A stretch of DNA of 64,000 nt from assembly GCA_949987565.1 (NCBI GenBank), contig OX465113.1, positions 7,128,551 to 7,192,550 on the forward strand, written 5' to 3'. Of this stretch, positions 12,020 through 22,469 are shown one piece after another. Source of the DNA: Luidia sarsii (taxonomy: Eukaryota > Echinodermata > Asteroidea > Paxillosida > Luidiidae). Made by a program: the position numbers and the translations under genes. The stretch's first letter is position 1. Every line of letters begins with the position of its first letter. Below the pieces are notes generated by a model. The model was given only the letters and a program-made list of their open reading frames with translations. It did no database searches and had not been told where the DNA came from.

Positions 12020-12368
12020 TTGACCTGCATTTTGGGAAAAGACGTGGCACCCCTATTTGTCCTGTTGTGCCCCTCTCAGTAAGCGACCACTTGTCATCTG
12101 GTCCTCACAATGCGCGATCACCATAATGTCAGCGCACCTATTCGCATTTGACCGCCTGATTGCGTCGGCGTGTGTTCTTGGAGGCAAGTGAGGTTTGGCC
12201 GCTTTGGTCGGTAAGTTTCCCTAACTTTTAGTTGTTGGATTTCATTTGGTATATTTGTGGCTATTGTTACGGCAGCCATAACGCAAACTTCCATGTTCTA
12301 TAGTTACGGCACTGCAACTGCGCAAGCGCGAGGACACATGCCAGATCGAACCACGAAGCTAGTATAGT

Positions 12369-12402
12369 CAAGGAGGTATTAGGCTCGCCTAATACCTCCT
12401 TG
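12369..12402. repeat. Perfect 15-16 bp stem hairpin
   Basis: CAAGGAGGTATTAGGC, then TC, then GCCTAATACCTCCTTG. The perfect stem sits inside the foldback interior and is a candidate hairpin RNA or cruciform site. Confidence 0.6.
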
Positions 12403-13830
12403 GTATAGTGCTTCTGGCCCGCTGGCCGTGACATGTACACTGACTTTGGAAGCGCGATGTTAGCTGGCGACGCTGCCGTCCGGCCGTCGTGCTTGATCTT
12501 GATTTGTTGCATTTGCATGATACATTCGTCATTATTTATTGCCACTGTTTGATTAAAGAAAATTACAATGTTGATGTATAGGTAATAATAGTTTTATAAT
12601 TTGTATAGTGGTCTTTTAAACCTCCCTAAAATCGAATTACTTCTCTTATTTTCGGCCGCCACAGCACGCAAGCGAAGTCAGTACATGTACAGTACAGTGC
12701 ATCGCTGACGACTTTGTTAATGTTAGGGACCCGTTTTTTTGCCGATCTCACCGTGCGAGAGCTTCTTATATATACATGATTGTAAAAGACACCTTTTTCC
12801 ATTCCGATAATGACAGGGATATTGCTTCAAGACAAGCAAAATATGTGCCTACAGCCAGAGAATTTGCCATGTTTATTGTGCCTGTACTGAGCTTGAGGCG
12901 GCGCTGCCTGTGCATGTGGGGTTTATACCCCATGCAACAAAATCTGACACGTCTAGCTTGCGCTTGCGCAGTTACAGTGCCGTAACTATAGAAAATGGAA
13001 GTTGCGTTACGGCTGCCGTAACAATAGCCACAGCGTTTTCTATTTTACATGTTGCATCATAGTCATAGTGCTCGAGACAATTCCCTCGATTATTGTGGTT
13101 GTCTACCGGAACCTCCATCCTTCCATAATCCAAGACAAAGATCTGTCGCGACTTAATATCTGGAAGAAACGAATATCGTTAGTTTAATCTCTTTCATATT
13201 ATTGAAACGTGACCATCTAGATCAGTCGACCATCTCTATTTTACTTATATATAGATATTTTGTACAGCATAATTATGATCTGCATTACGTAGATCGGCGA
13301 AGTATCGTACAATTGCATGGGAAATTTGTATTGCGTACGTAATCATGGTTATTGGCAATCCTTAAATGTTTGAGAGCTCATTATATGAACCTGCTGTTGC
13401 ATTTCCTGGAATCATTCATTTTATCATTAAAATATATTACAGCCCCCAGATACTGTATAATTTCGTACTCTTTCAGATAGTATAAATTTGATCGATATTA
13501 GTCGTATGCCTGGGGTACAAAATGTTTTCCAAAAATTTAGTTTTCCGGAGATTGGTTTCATTGCAAGTTGATTTAAGTAAATTAACTTTTGTTTCAAAAA
13601 CTGAGTTATTTTGGAGAAAAATGATGTATTTAAGTTGTTTATGTGTAATATAATGTTGCAATCAAGTCTCGTTCCTATTTTTTATTTTTTAAACAATCAA
13701 AAACACAATTCAAATATAGTGTATCATATGTGGGACACCGTAGTGGTTTACAGCAGTGAAATTCGGCCAGCCAAAATTCGGGCCCAAATTTAGGGCCAGG
13801 TTCAGTCTGGTCGTCTACCATGTTGTAAAA

Positions 13831-14830
13831 TGGCGTTTACCATTAATTGCTAATGCCTGTAATGGCCAGTAACACGTGCGTTCCGTACTACATGTGTACA
13901 ATGTACAGTACTGTAATCAGTAGTCAGTGCCTACATTATTATATATATACATGTTTACAATCATGGTACAATGTACATGTACGTTACATCCATAGCTCCG
14001 TGCTGAATCGTACATGTTGTACATGTACAGTACATGTACATTGTACCGAGGCACAGGTTCCATGGGTCGCACTGCTATGGAATTCCATCTGTCACATTCT
14101 CTGCCAAGTTTCGCGGTGCATCCGAGCTCGGATATCCGGAAGAGCGCGCCGGAAAACTGAGCACGTTACCGTAATTACGTGCTTATTATTATAAATCCCT
14201 TGGTCATATCCGATATGTCAACAATCTTAGTACTTTATAGGAGATGGTAATAATAATTATCAATTAATTAATTATGTATTAATTAGCAGAGGGGGTAAAT
14301 TACTTCCTATGCCTTTTACAGACTTCTATGAAGAGTTCCCACACTATATAGTAGTACCAGAACAGGCAAGTACACGCTTATACCATGGAGGAATTCCTCC
14401 ATGCTTATATACCCAGTACTCCAGTACTATTATTTTTATTCACAGCATGGGCATATCCAGGCCGTGTGACTGCAGCCATGCGGCCAACAAATGTACCTGA
14501 TACTAGCCAGCTGTTTGTTACTTATCGCTACAGGTAAAGACAGATCACCCTTGCCAGTCTAACCCCATAACGTAAACAAACACCAGTAGTTTTGATGTTC
14601 TAGGAGGACTTGCCTGGGTATTTTTTTCATACTTTTTTCCTTTTCAAAATTTCCATTTTGAGGGAATAATTATTGACAATCCCTAAGACCAAGGGATTTG
14701 TCCGGCGTGCTGATCTCTCCAGTCGCACACGCGTACGTACAGTACGTACGGGCGCATGTGATGTACATGTACGCACATGTTTATATATGCATGTACGTAT
14801 ACGGACACTCGTAAAATAATGTACATGTAC
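13831..14830. other. Unannotated interval with ACATGTAC runs
   Basis: ACATGTAC/GTACATGTAC runs occur at about 13970-14045 and 14755-14830. The remainder shows only short frames without recognisable domains. Confidence 0.5.
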
Positions 14831-15113
14831 CATAGAGATTATAAAAAGACTAGAGGTGACAAAAAAGCTTGAGACGCTGAAAGGAGCGCTCGAGCATGTT
14901 TAGAACCTCACATACGCATGCACATACGCGCGCACGTATGAGACGCCAACAATAATCCTGCACGTATGAACTGGACTGAGCGCTATAACGCTTGCGCGTC
15001 GAATAATCGAACAGCGCCACTGCGTTCGCACGCTGTTCAAAACGACTAACGTAAAATAATGATGGGAGCGTCCCCTCTGTACGTCTTATTTATAATATCT
15101 ATGACATGTACAG
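14831..15113. mobile_element. MITE, copy 1 (CATAGAGATTATAAA ends)
   Basis: The left end CATAGAGATTATAAAAAGAC mirrors the right end (TTATTTATAATATCTATG). The interior holds GACGCTGAAAGGAGCGCTCG and GGGAGCGTCCCCTCT, shared with copy 2 about 35 bp downstream. Flanked by ACATGTAC repeats. No coding capacity. Confidence 0.8.
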
Positions 15114-15148
15114 TGTGTACATGTACACACTGTACATTGTATATGTAC

Positions 15149-15439
15149 CATAGAGATTATAAATAAGAATGGGCACAAAAAGCTTCAGACGCTGAAGGGA
15201 GCGCTCGAACGAACATGTTTAGAACCTCGCAGACGCATACACAGACGCGCGCGCACGTATGAGACGCCCAGAATAATCCTCAACTGGACTGCGGAGAGCG
15301 TGAGCGCTTAATTAACGCTTGCGTGTTGTCACTTGTCGAATAAATCTAACAGCGCCGCTGTGTTCGCACGCCGTTCAAAACGACTTACGTAAAAGAATGG
15401 GAGCGTCCCCTCTAGTCTTATTATTTTATAATCTCTATG
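15149..15439. mobile_element. MITE, copy 2 of the same family
   Basis: Same ends as the preceding element (CATAGAGATTATAAATAAGA left; its complement right) and collinear interior, including GTATGAGACGCC and AACAGCGCCGC. The two copies lie in the same orientation, separated by ACATGTAC-type sequence, which suggests tandem duplication or repeated insertion into that sequence. Confidence 0.8.
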
Positions 15440-15463
15440 GTATGTACATGTACATACATGTAT

Positions 15464-16493
15464 CCTCCAATAACCGGTTTTCGACGATATAAGGACTTTT
15501 CTTCAAACTGAACAATGTGGACGAAACTATCACACTAAAAGAGGTCTCAGTTACTTTCTCCACACCACAGACTATTAGAATAATCATAGAGAAGGTTGAT
15601 CAAGCCTGTCACTTCCGTAAGATTACCCGGTTTTGTTGACGTCCGCGGTGCACCGCGCAGTAAGCATCGTCACCTATTTTCGTCGGTGGTGTTTAGTAAG
15701 GTGTCCCAGTGCAGCCAAACGCAAAATAAATTCTTAAAATAACTCAAAATGCTGTGTGGCACTGTAAAATTCTTCCCTGTATGTTTTTTTGTGTTCATCT
15801 ATGTTTTTGTTTTTCCACACTGCTTCTAACACTTTCCTCATATCATTCATAATTTATGCTTAAAACGTATTGGTCTTGTTGATGTCTTCTTTTGTGACGT
15901 TTAAAAAAAACTCCACAATCCTCTTTCTCGCTGCTTCTTCAGTTATGACCTTTCCCAATGTCACTCCAGAGACACATTTCCTCCTTCTTGGTACTTTCTC
16001 TAGCTGCCCTTTTATTTTTTTCATTTTTTTAAAAAGCCTATTGGGCCATGTTACTTTTTGTCTTTAAATAATAATAAAAAAAATATTTAAAAAATTATAT
16101 AAGCGAGACGCCCTATAGTAGCCTCCATAGTTTTTACCCAGAACGGACTGCCTCAAGTTGCGTGATATATTTTTTTTCTGCGGATGTTGGGGTTTGTTAT
16201 GGTACACTCAGATTTTTTTTAGGACCATCAATAAAGAAAACTGGAGCTTCGAAGCAAATGCCAATTTTGTACCTAGGAAAATAGACCCCAAAAGAGCAAC
16301 TTTTTGAATCACACGAGTTTGGCCTACTGGAAAAGCCTTAACTTTCCACATTTTCGGTGACGGACAAGAGCAGGAAACCAATTGGAAGATACGAAGTCTG
16401 AGATCGTTATACGGAGTTGTTTTCATAGTGCGATGTGAGTTAGAAGGCTAAGCGTCGAAAACGTGTAGCGTCGAAAACGGGGGTTCCCACGAT
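15464..16493. repeat. 1 kb interspersed repeat family B, copy 1
   Basis: Begins TCCAATAACCGGTTTTCGAC and ends GCGTCGAAAACGGGGGTTCC. The ends share a short inverted match (GTTTTCGACG). Near-identical over its length to 43404-44460 and, for the 5' part, to 46028-46436. Frames inside are short and not conserved as proteins. Probably a non-autonomous transposon flanked by ACATGTAC runs in each location. Confidence 0.8.
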
Positions 16494-16908
16494 ACATGTA
16501 TACATAAATATATGTGTACAGTACATGTACATGTACTGTTCGCACTATACTACCGTACCCTGCTCGACCGCAGTATGTGACCCATGAGTACTAATGTATG
16601 CACATTTCTTGACCTTTACTTGATATAGGAACTCATCACGGCCCTAAAGTGAGCATACACGGGGCATTACTGCGCATACGTTCGGGGCGTTTGGTCGCGT
16701 TCGTACTATGTGCGTGTGCATAAAATGTACATGTTAATTATTATAAGTCTGGCCTTAACAACTTTCCCCCACATTAATCCTGGTGTAGGTTCGTGTCATT
16801 TTAACACTTTAGTGGCTGCCTCCATTATATTGAGACGAAGCACGATTTTTTTTTTAATTCACATACAATTCTTTCTTCCATCCAGCCAGCATGTGCACTG
16901 GTTAAATG
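16494..16908. other. Unannotated interval
   Basis: ACATGTAC run near 16510-16540, otherwise unremarkable AT-rich sequence. No gene seen. Confidence 0.5.
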
Positions 16909-17764
16909 ATCCATGATTACTGCGGCTGACCCTTTATCTGCTGGCTTGAAAATGATATGTCACCGCGGGAACGTAGAGTGTTGAGAGCAAGACGTTCTTC
17001 CCTAAATTTGGTACATTTAAGTGTACCTCGAAATGCATTGTTTGCAAGACACATGTCAAGGAAATAGACTCTTTCAATGGACATTCTTCTGGAATTACCC
17101 ACACGACCTATGGCTGTATCACGTGCACTACCTCCAACATCATATACCTCATCTCTTGTAGAGTTTGTAATATTCAGTATGTTGGCGAGACCAAAAACAT
17201 CCTCAAAAAAACGGATCTATGGCCATAGGTAGATCTACTATCAAAACCGGTAAAATGGACACCCCTGTTGGGTATCACTTCAATCTCCCTGATCATTCGA
17301 TATCAGATATGAGTGTACTGGGCATATAATCACTTGGTCACCGTAGTAATGCTGTCCGTCTTAGCCGTGAGAAAATGCGGATGAAGCGTCTTCGGACTAT
17401 TCAACCATGGTCTCAACATCCAGGAGGGTAATGACTAACACCATGCAGCTTTCTGATAATCCTTCTTTTGTGTTCAGTCCTTCACACTTCTCTCTTTGAT
17501 CTTTCCCCCTCTTCTCACTAATCCCTACCCTACTCCTTGCCCTTCTCTTTGATCTTTCCCCCTCTTCTCACTAATCCCTACCCTACTCCTTGCCCTTCCC
17601 TTTGATCTCTCCCTACCAGCTTCACTCTTTGTCCTTTGTTTCTCATCCGTGTCCTATTCACTCTCTCCCCCTTCCTTCGTGTACATGTATCTGTTTTGTC
17701 CTTGTCAGTCTGCCTTTGAAAAAGGTCCTGCTAGGATCGAAACGTCAGGCCCACTAAATTTTAA
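16909..17764 (+). mobile_element. 5'-truncated PLE copy with inverted 5' segment
   Basis: 17004-17764 matches the PLE 3' part (49190-49940): GIY-YIG region, 3' untranslated region with duplicated pyrimidine-rich unit, terminal motif. The preceding 16909-17003 matches the reverse complement of 47845-47932 of the same element family (reading PADKGS in reverse). The two pieces join at about 17003. This is the inverted 5' segment pattern known for PLEs and for twin-primed retroelements. GIY-YIG residues IIYLISC and QYVGET are retained but the frame is broken (two extra A after CCTC). Confidence 0.85.
17712..17750 (+). ncRNA. Hammerhead-ribozyme-like PLE terminus
   Basis: Same 39 nt motif as 49886-49924 with one G-to-A change in the first core segment. 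Stem GGTCC/GGATC and GAAACGTC intact. Confidence 0.45.
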
Positions 17765-17799
17765 GATTTTCATTTCATTAATTCGTTTAATTGTTTAAT

Positions 17800-18174
17800 T
17801 TTACCTCGTTTTCACATAATATAACACTTCGGCCTTACGTGAGAAATTAAGAGCCAGCTGACAGGCAAGAAACACTTATAGCGATCATCAGGATCCATCA
17901 GCAATGTATTGCTTAACTGGGAATTATACGCACTATGTGCGTTAGACACTTGGATGGGTTTGTTATAAAACTTGGTAAAGGTTGAACAGTTTGTCCACCC
18001 TACCTAAGATATACAATCTAACGAAACTCCGTTTTGAAAGGCTGCACTGCAAAGCTGCCGATATGATATTGTCCGCTTTTAACGTATCCGTATCGATACC
18101 TGATGCATTCAAAACAATCTTAATCTATCTGGATAACGTTTGGGTCCCCACTTCTTTATGAGCGACCACATAAT
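17800..18174 (-). pseudogene. DIRS-like tyrosine recombinase, C-terminal fragment
   Basis: On minus the remnants read VAHKEVGTQTLSR, then IVLNASGIDTD, then VGWTNCSTFTKFYNKPI, the C-terminal part of a DIRS-type tyrosine recombinase. In this fold the final FxxFYNKP segment carries the nucleophilic tyrosine. One stop and one frameshift are visible. It continues the fragment 19376-19641 across the MITE at 18175-19374. Confidence 0.75.
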
Positions 18175-19374
18175 TAAAGGCCTTTTCACATTATGAACGT
18201 TCGATCCGTGTCGAATTATACACGGGTCCGACCCGTGTCGAACACGGGTAAATTTCAACACTGGTCACTTTCGCTCTGTTTTCACACTTCTCACTGCAAC
18301 ACCGGCATTTGCTCGAGACATGTAAAGTTTCGACCCGTGTATAGACCGTGTACGTTGGCCTCGAGAATGTACTTGTTACCGCGAGATTCCTGACTTCCGG
18401 GCTCCTTGAATAGAAGGTAAAGCGTGGAGCGTCGAACGTTTTTGTTAATATATTTTGTATCGCGCCGATTGAAGCAGTTTAAACTATTAGAATAGTCTTT
18501 TAGGAATAAGATATTAAAATACAATGTATAAAGCACGGGATTTTGCACGTTTTCACGTTTGTGGTTTGATTTTTGTATTATTTTGTTTACACATGTACGG
18601 TAACCACATGTACATGTACAGTACAGTAGAAGGCGCTTTTCTGGCCCGAATGCGAACCACACCAACTTCGGCGCGATACACGCAGTACGTTTTATATACA
18701 TGTACGTACATGTGCAGTACGTCCGTGGATACAAGTAGTAATGCTGACGTCGCATACCGCAGTCGGGCCGTATTTGCAATACTGTACTAAAAACCGAAAG
18801 ACGAAGGTCGGGTTCTATTTATTTGTTTTCTCTGCCGTATTCTCATTTTTTGTAGGTTTTTTTTGTGCTCATTCTTATATTTTTAATATACTTAATCCAT
18901 AAATCTAGGTTTTTAGTTGGAAGGATACTTTTTCATTATGTAATAATGCATTAAAAATTGGGCACGCGTTAATCTCCTATAGCAGGCGGCACGGAGGTGC
19001 CCGGAAGTGTAAGGTGACCTTTTTCACCACGAGAGTTACACGGTCTATTGCCCGATCGTTTCCCACTTAATATTATGGTATCGCGGTTTCAACACGAGTG
19101 CTGCCACGCATGCACTCGGCCGTTATGTTACACGGGTCGAACTCAACCCAGAGACGTTCACACTACGGCTTTCAACACGTCGTGTCGAAATTCTCAACAC
19201 GGGTCGACCGTTCTCAACCAACCTCCCGAGCAAGGTTGGTTTCAACACGTGTCGAGTGCTCTACACGGGTCGACTATGTGTTAAAATCGTGTAGTGTGAA
19301 AAGCTCAGTCTAGTGGACACGGGTCCGACCCGTGTCCAACACGTAGATTTTTCGTTGTGTGAAAAGCCCTTTAG
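18175..19374. mobile_element. 1.2 kb MITE of palindromic ACGGGTCGACCCGT-type words, inserted in recombinase gene
   Basis: The left end TAAAGGCCTTTTCACA mirrors the right end (TGTGAAAAGCCCTTTA). A TA dinucleotide at each border is a plausible target duplication. Near both ends and inside, variants of ACACGGGTCGACCCGTGT and TTTCAACACG recur (18205-18360, 19080-19350). No transposase. It interrupts the DIRS-like tyrosine recombinase between residues equivalent to GVRNASFF and VAHKEV. Confidence 0.75.
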
Positions 19375-19375
19375 A

Positions 19376-19641
19376 AAAAAACTTGCGTTTCTTACACCTA
19401 ACAGAACGTGTTTTTCACAGATACTCTTTCTTACAACACAGAGCAACTTATCAGAGGGGTAGTGGCCTATAACGACATCTACGTAGGGCTTCCCAACCTT
19501 ACAGGTTTTAGTTGGCTTGGAAACTATAAAAAGTAATTCCAGTCATTGTAACTTGAACATAAACTAAATTTAACCGAGACAGTGTTTGGTAACAATGTCC
19601 AGACACAAGGGCGAAAAGGACAGCAATCTTCATTGAAGACA
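19376..19641 (-). pseudogene. DIRS-like tyrosine recombinase, middle fragment
   Basis: Minus strand reads MKIAVLFALVSGHCYQTLS, then LNLVYVQVT, and after a shift KVGKPYVDVVIGHYPSDKL. It corresponds to the region around the first catalytic arginine of DIRS-type recombinases. The usual SGQR is SGHC here, which would remove that arginine. It abuts the piggyBac-like frame directly at about 19642. Confidence 0.75.
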
Positions 19642-21717
19642 CCACTGGCATCTTTTGGGGTAGAGACCAGGCATCCGAGTGCTGTAATGTCCCATAATAT
19701 TGTGGGCAGGGACTGCTCTGGGGGTGTTGCTCTGTGGATTGGTAGATCCTCTCGCATAGCAATCGATGAGCTCCATTGCGAGTTGCAGGATGAAGTCGCT
19801 GTGACTCAGTTGCTTGGTAGTGGTGTGACCTGCATCTTCATCAGCGCTGCTGTCTGATTGCTCAGCTTGAACTTCTTGGTGCCGGTGCTTCTTGTATGCA
19901 ATGTACGCATTGACTCTGCATATATTTACCAAAAAGTAGAGGATCTTCTTCCACCAATATTGTGATTTGCGTGAGCAAGAGTAATACGCTCGGAGCTGGT
20001 CGCTCCTGTCGACCCCACCCATGTTGGAGATGTACGCAATGGTCTGAGGAGGGGCTGGGACAGTGGTGGTTTTCCTTTTGCCATTTTCATCAGGGACCTT
20101 TCGGGTGACATTGTGAAGACCAGGATCACGCCATCCTTGGTGGGCGGTAGAATGCGTCATCATGGCCTTACTGTCCCTCCATAGTGTTGCTACTAGCTGC
20201 CCGTTCTGTCTCGAGTAGAACGCACCCCTCTTTACTCGCCTCATAGCCCGGACTCTTGCAGTCAGATCTTTGGGCAGGCCACGGCTGTTTGCCTTCACAG
20301 CTCCAGTCAGATATGTTTTCTGGGCAAGGAGGGCTCTGGCTAATGGTATGGATGTGTAGAGCCGGTCTGTAAATATATGATGAAAGCGGCCCCGGTGGTG
20401 CTTGGCCAACTTTGTTGCTATGCCTGTCATGGTGGTCTTCTTCCAGGAATAAACACAGAAATTGAGGACAGCCCCTGTCGCTGACTCTGCTAAAACATAG
20501 ATTTTGAATCCAACCATTGAGGGCTTGAACGGCATAAAGAATTTCTTTACGCTTGCCTTGTACCCTCTGTATCGTATCATAGCCTCGTCTATGGAGAGCT
20601 CTCGAAGAGCATGGTACTGCTCCAGGCAATGACGTCTGACTTTATCCCAGATTGGTTGAAGGGGATACAGGGGGTGTTTCTTCTTGAAGTTGTATTGGTG
20701 TTTCTTACTTCGGAGAAGTGCCGGGTCTTTGTCTGTGTCAGAGCAAGATACAAAGGTGTTGATTGTATCAAATCTATGTCGGGGCATGGTTTGAGATATT
20801 AAGGCATTACGAAGTGCAGGATGCTTGCTCCAATAGTTCCTATAGTTGGGAAGCTTGATGATGCCCATCAGCATGTGTATGCCAAACCAGGCCCGAATCT
20901 CATGCAGGGTGGTCTTGAACTTCCTTGCCTCACACAGCTTGATATTTGTCCACTGGACAATAGACATAAATAATGAAAGGGGGAAGAACTGGACAAAGTA
21001 ATGGAGTGGAGACTCACTCCTTTGAAACTTTGGCCCTGCTGGTTTCTTGCCCTTGAATGGTCGGACAAATACATCCGTCAGGCTGCGTGTCCACCCATGC
21101 CCATCAGACGGGTAGTCAGGCTGGAGTGCTGATGGTGGATCTGGATCGTTATCTGAATCTGGATCTACCAGAGACCGCTTCTTGACTCTTTCAGTCGGCT
21201 TTGAAGATGGTTGACGCTGTCGTCTTCCTACACGAGGCTCAGGAATGTCACTCCCTGTCTCCTCCTCTTCCTCCACATCTTCCTGGTAATCTTCATCTTC
21301 CTGGTATTCCTCATCTTCCTGGTCATCCTCATCTTCCTGGTCATCCTCATCTTCCTGGTCATCCTCATCTTCCTGGTCATTGCCATCATCATCATCCTCA
21401 CCCTCCTCCCTATGTTCAAAGTGTCCTCTTGCTTCACTCCAACTCACATCAGGTGAGCTGCTCTGACAGGCTTCTGCTAGGAACTCTTCCTCAGAACTTT
21501 CTGATGTTTCTGCTACGGCACGGTATTTTTTGCCCATTCGGACACCTGCCTGGATGGCACTAGGCGGATTGCCTGCTGCAGCTCCTCCTTTTTGGCAGCG
21601 TTGACTCGCTCTCTGTGGCCATCGGTTTTCTTTGGTGGCCACTTCTTTCCACCCTTCTTCTTTCCAGGCTGTCCTCCCTGGCTGGGCCCTGCCACAAACT
21701 CCTCCTCTCTTCTTCAT
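19630..21717 (-). CDS. PiggyBac transposase-like protein (PGBD family), 695 aa, C-terminus truncated
   Basis: An uninterrupted frame from an ATG at 21717. Residues 1-60 are basic. Residues 100-160 are strongly acidic with a QEDEDD tandem repeat, followed by a basic RRQRQP/RVKKR stretch that could be a nuclear signal. The DDE transposase domain spans about 230-605. Likely catalytic acidics are D377 (LSIDEAMIRYRG), D451 (FTDRLYTS) and D570 (NMGGVDRSDQL), the D-D-D set of piggyBac enzymes, which excise and insert at TTAA by hairpin intermediates. The C-terminal cysteine-rich domain that normally follows is reduced to KRCQWCLQ and stop. The stop lies exactly where the flanking DIRS-like sequence begins, so the end was lost at a junction. 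It could be an active-looking transposon relic or a domesticated gene; an intact 2 kb frame among wrecked neighbours is notable. No introns are needed. Confidence 0.85.
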   Translation of the reverse strand: MKKRGGVCGRAQPGRTAWKEEGWKEVATKENRWPQRASQRCQKGGAAAGNPPSAIQAGVRMGKKYRAVAETSESSEEEFLAEACQSSSPDVSWSEARGHFEHREEGEDDDDGNDQEDEDDQEDEDDQEDEDDQEDEEYQEDEDYQEDVEEEEETGSDIPEPRVGRRQRQPSSKPTERVKKRSLVDPDSDNDPDPPSALQPDYPSDGHGWTRSLTDVFVRPFKGKKPAGPKFQRSESPLHYFVQFFPLSLFMSIVQWTNIKLCEARKFKTTLHEIRAWFGIHMLMGIIKLPNYRNYWSKHPALRNALISQTMPRHRFDTINTFVSCSDTDKDPALLRSKKHQYNFKKKHPLYPLQPIWDKVRRHCLEQYHALRELSIDEAMIRYRGYKASVKKFFMPFKPSMVGFKIYVLAESATGAVLNFCVYSWKKTTMTGIATKLAKHHRGRFHHIFTDRLYTSIPLARALLAQKTYLTGAVKANSRGLPKDLTARVRAMRRVKRGAFYSRQNGQLVATLWRDSKAMMTHSTAHQGWRDPGLHNVTRKVPDENGKRKTTTVPAPPQTIAYISNMGGVDRSDQLRAYYSCSRKSQYWWKKILYFLVNICRVNAYIAYKKHRHQEVQAEQSDSSADEDAGHTTTKQLSHSDFILQLAMELIDCYARGSTNPQSNTPRAVPAHNIMGHYSTRMPGLYPKRCQWCLQ
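21283..21378 (-). repeat. 18 bp coding minisatellite in PGBD gene
   Basis: About six units of CTTCCTGGTCATCCTCAT (plus strand) encode the acidic QEDEDD repeat at residues ~113-147. Being a multiple of three, it can vary in copy number without breaking the frame. Confidence 0.85.
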
Positions 21718-22469
21718 CCTCGTTTTTCTTCCTTGACTTTCATAATAACTGAAGTGCAGAAATATCCAGACTCAGCTACGGTGAGAGAATGCTGCAAACG
21801 TGTAGCTTCTCGAGCCGTCATGGTTGCAATGAGGTGTATCAGTCATTTTCATCCTTTTTATAGCTAAAAATTGTGGCGTTTTTGCATAAATTACATAATA
21901 GTACATAATCAGACCTTACTTTCATTCTCATGCTCCTTTTGAAGTTCACTGGCACGTATAATTATACAACAAAACAATGACCAAAAAAAAGATTTACCCA
22001 CTAAAAATGGATTTGTCCAAGACTGGCCTTCATGAATCTATAATACACTGTATCAAAAGTGCTATGAAAACAGACCCCAGACCACTGACCCTCTGACCAG
22101 TCTGCACTACATTTTTGCAGGGTGTGTACTAAGAAATGTGACACCTGTCCACTGAACCTCTGACCACTACCATACGTTGTAAGCAGAGTGTTATGTAATC
22201 CGACACCAGACCACTGACTGTCCCCAGTGACCATACATTGTATGCAGAGTGCTACATACAACTCCAGACAGACAACTCTATTACCCAATCTCCACATGAC
22301 CTTCAATATGACCACCTGCTTTTCATGTGTCCACAGTAACTTACAGTCTGAAATGGTAATGAGTGATCAAATAAACAAACCCTGCCCAGTGATCAAAATA
22401 AACAAGTCCCAGTGTGGTCATAGCAGTACTGAATACCCTGTAACCCCCCCCCCCCCCCATTCATGCCTC
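21718..22469. other. 5' flank of PGBD gene with diverged minisatellite
   Basis: 22050-22270 holds imperfect ~90-100 bp repeats (CAGACCACTGACC, CCATACRTTGTAWGCAGAGTG). A C-run lies at 22446-22459. I see no clear promoter or TTAA-CCC terminal repeat. Confidence 0.5.

Larger units (their letters stand above)
11541..13830. mobile_element. 2.3 kb foldback element with ~800 bp diverged arms
   Basis: The left arm (about 11541-12336) and right arm (about 12955-13830) are imperfect reverse complements along their length. Examples are CCAGACTGAATCTGGCCCTA against a right-end counterpart with CCAGACTGAACCTGG, and GTGGCTATTGTTACGGCAGC at 12258 matched at 13034. A match near 11800/13530 includes GGAAAACTAAATTTTTG. 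Exact ends and target duplication are not clear. No transposase frame. Arm divergence is visibly higher than in the 9401-10664 palindrome, so this is older. Confidence 0.75.

Noticed and set aside
21201..21563. Leu/His-rich plus-strand frames with membrane-like repeats
   Set aside because: Antisense shadow of the acidic QEDEDD repeat in the PGBD gene.
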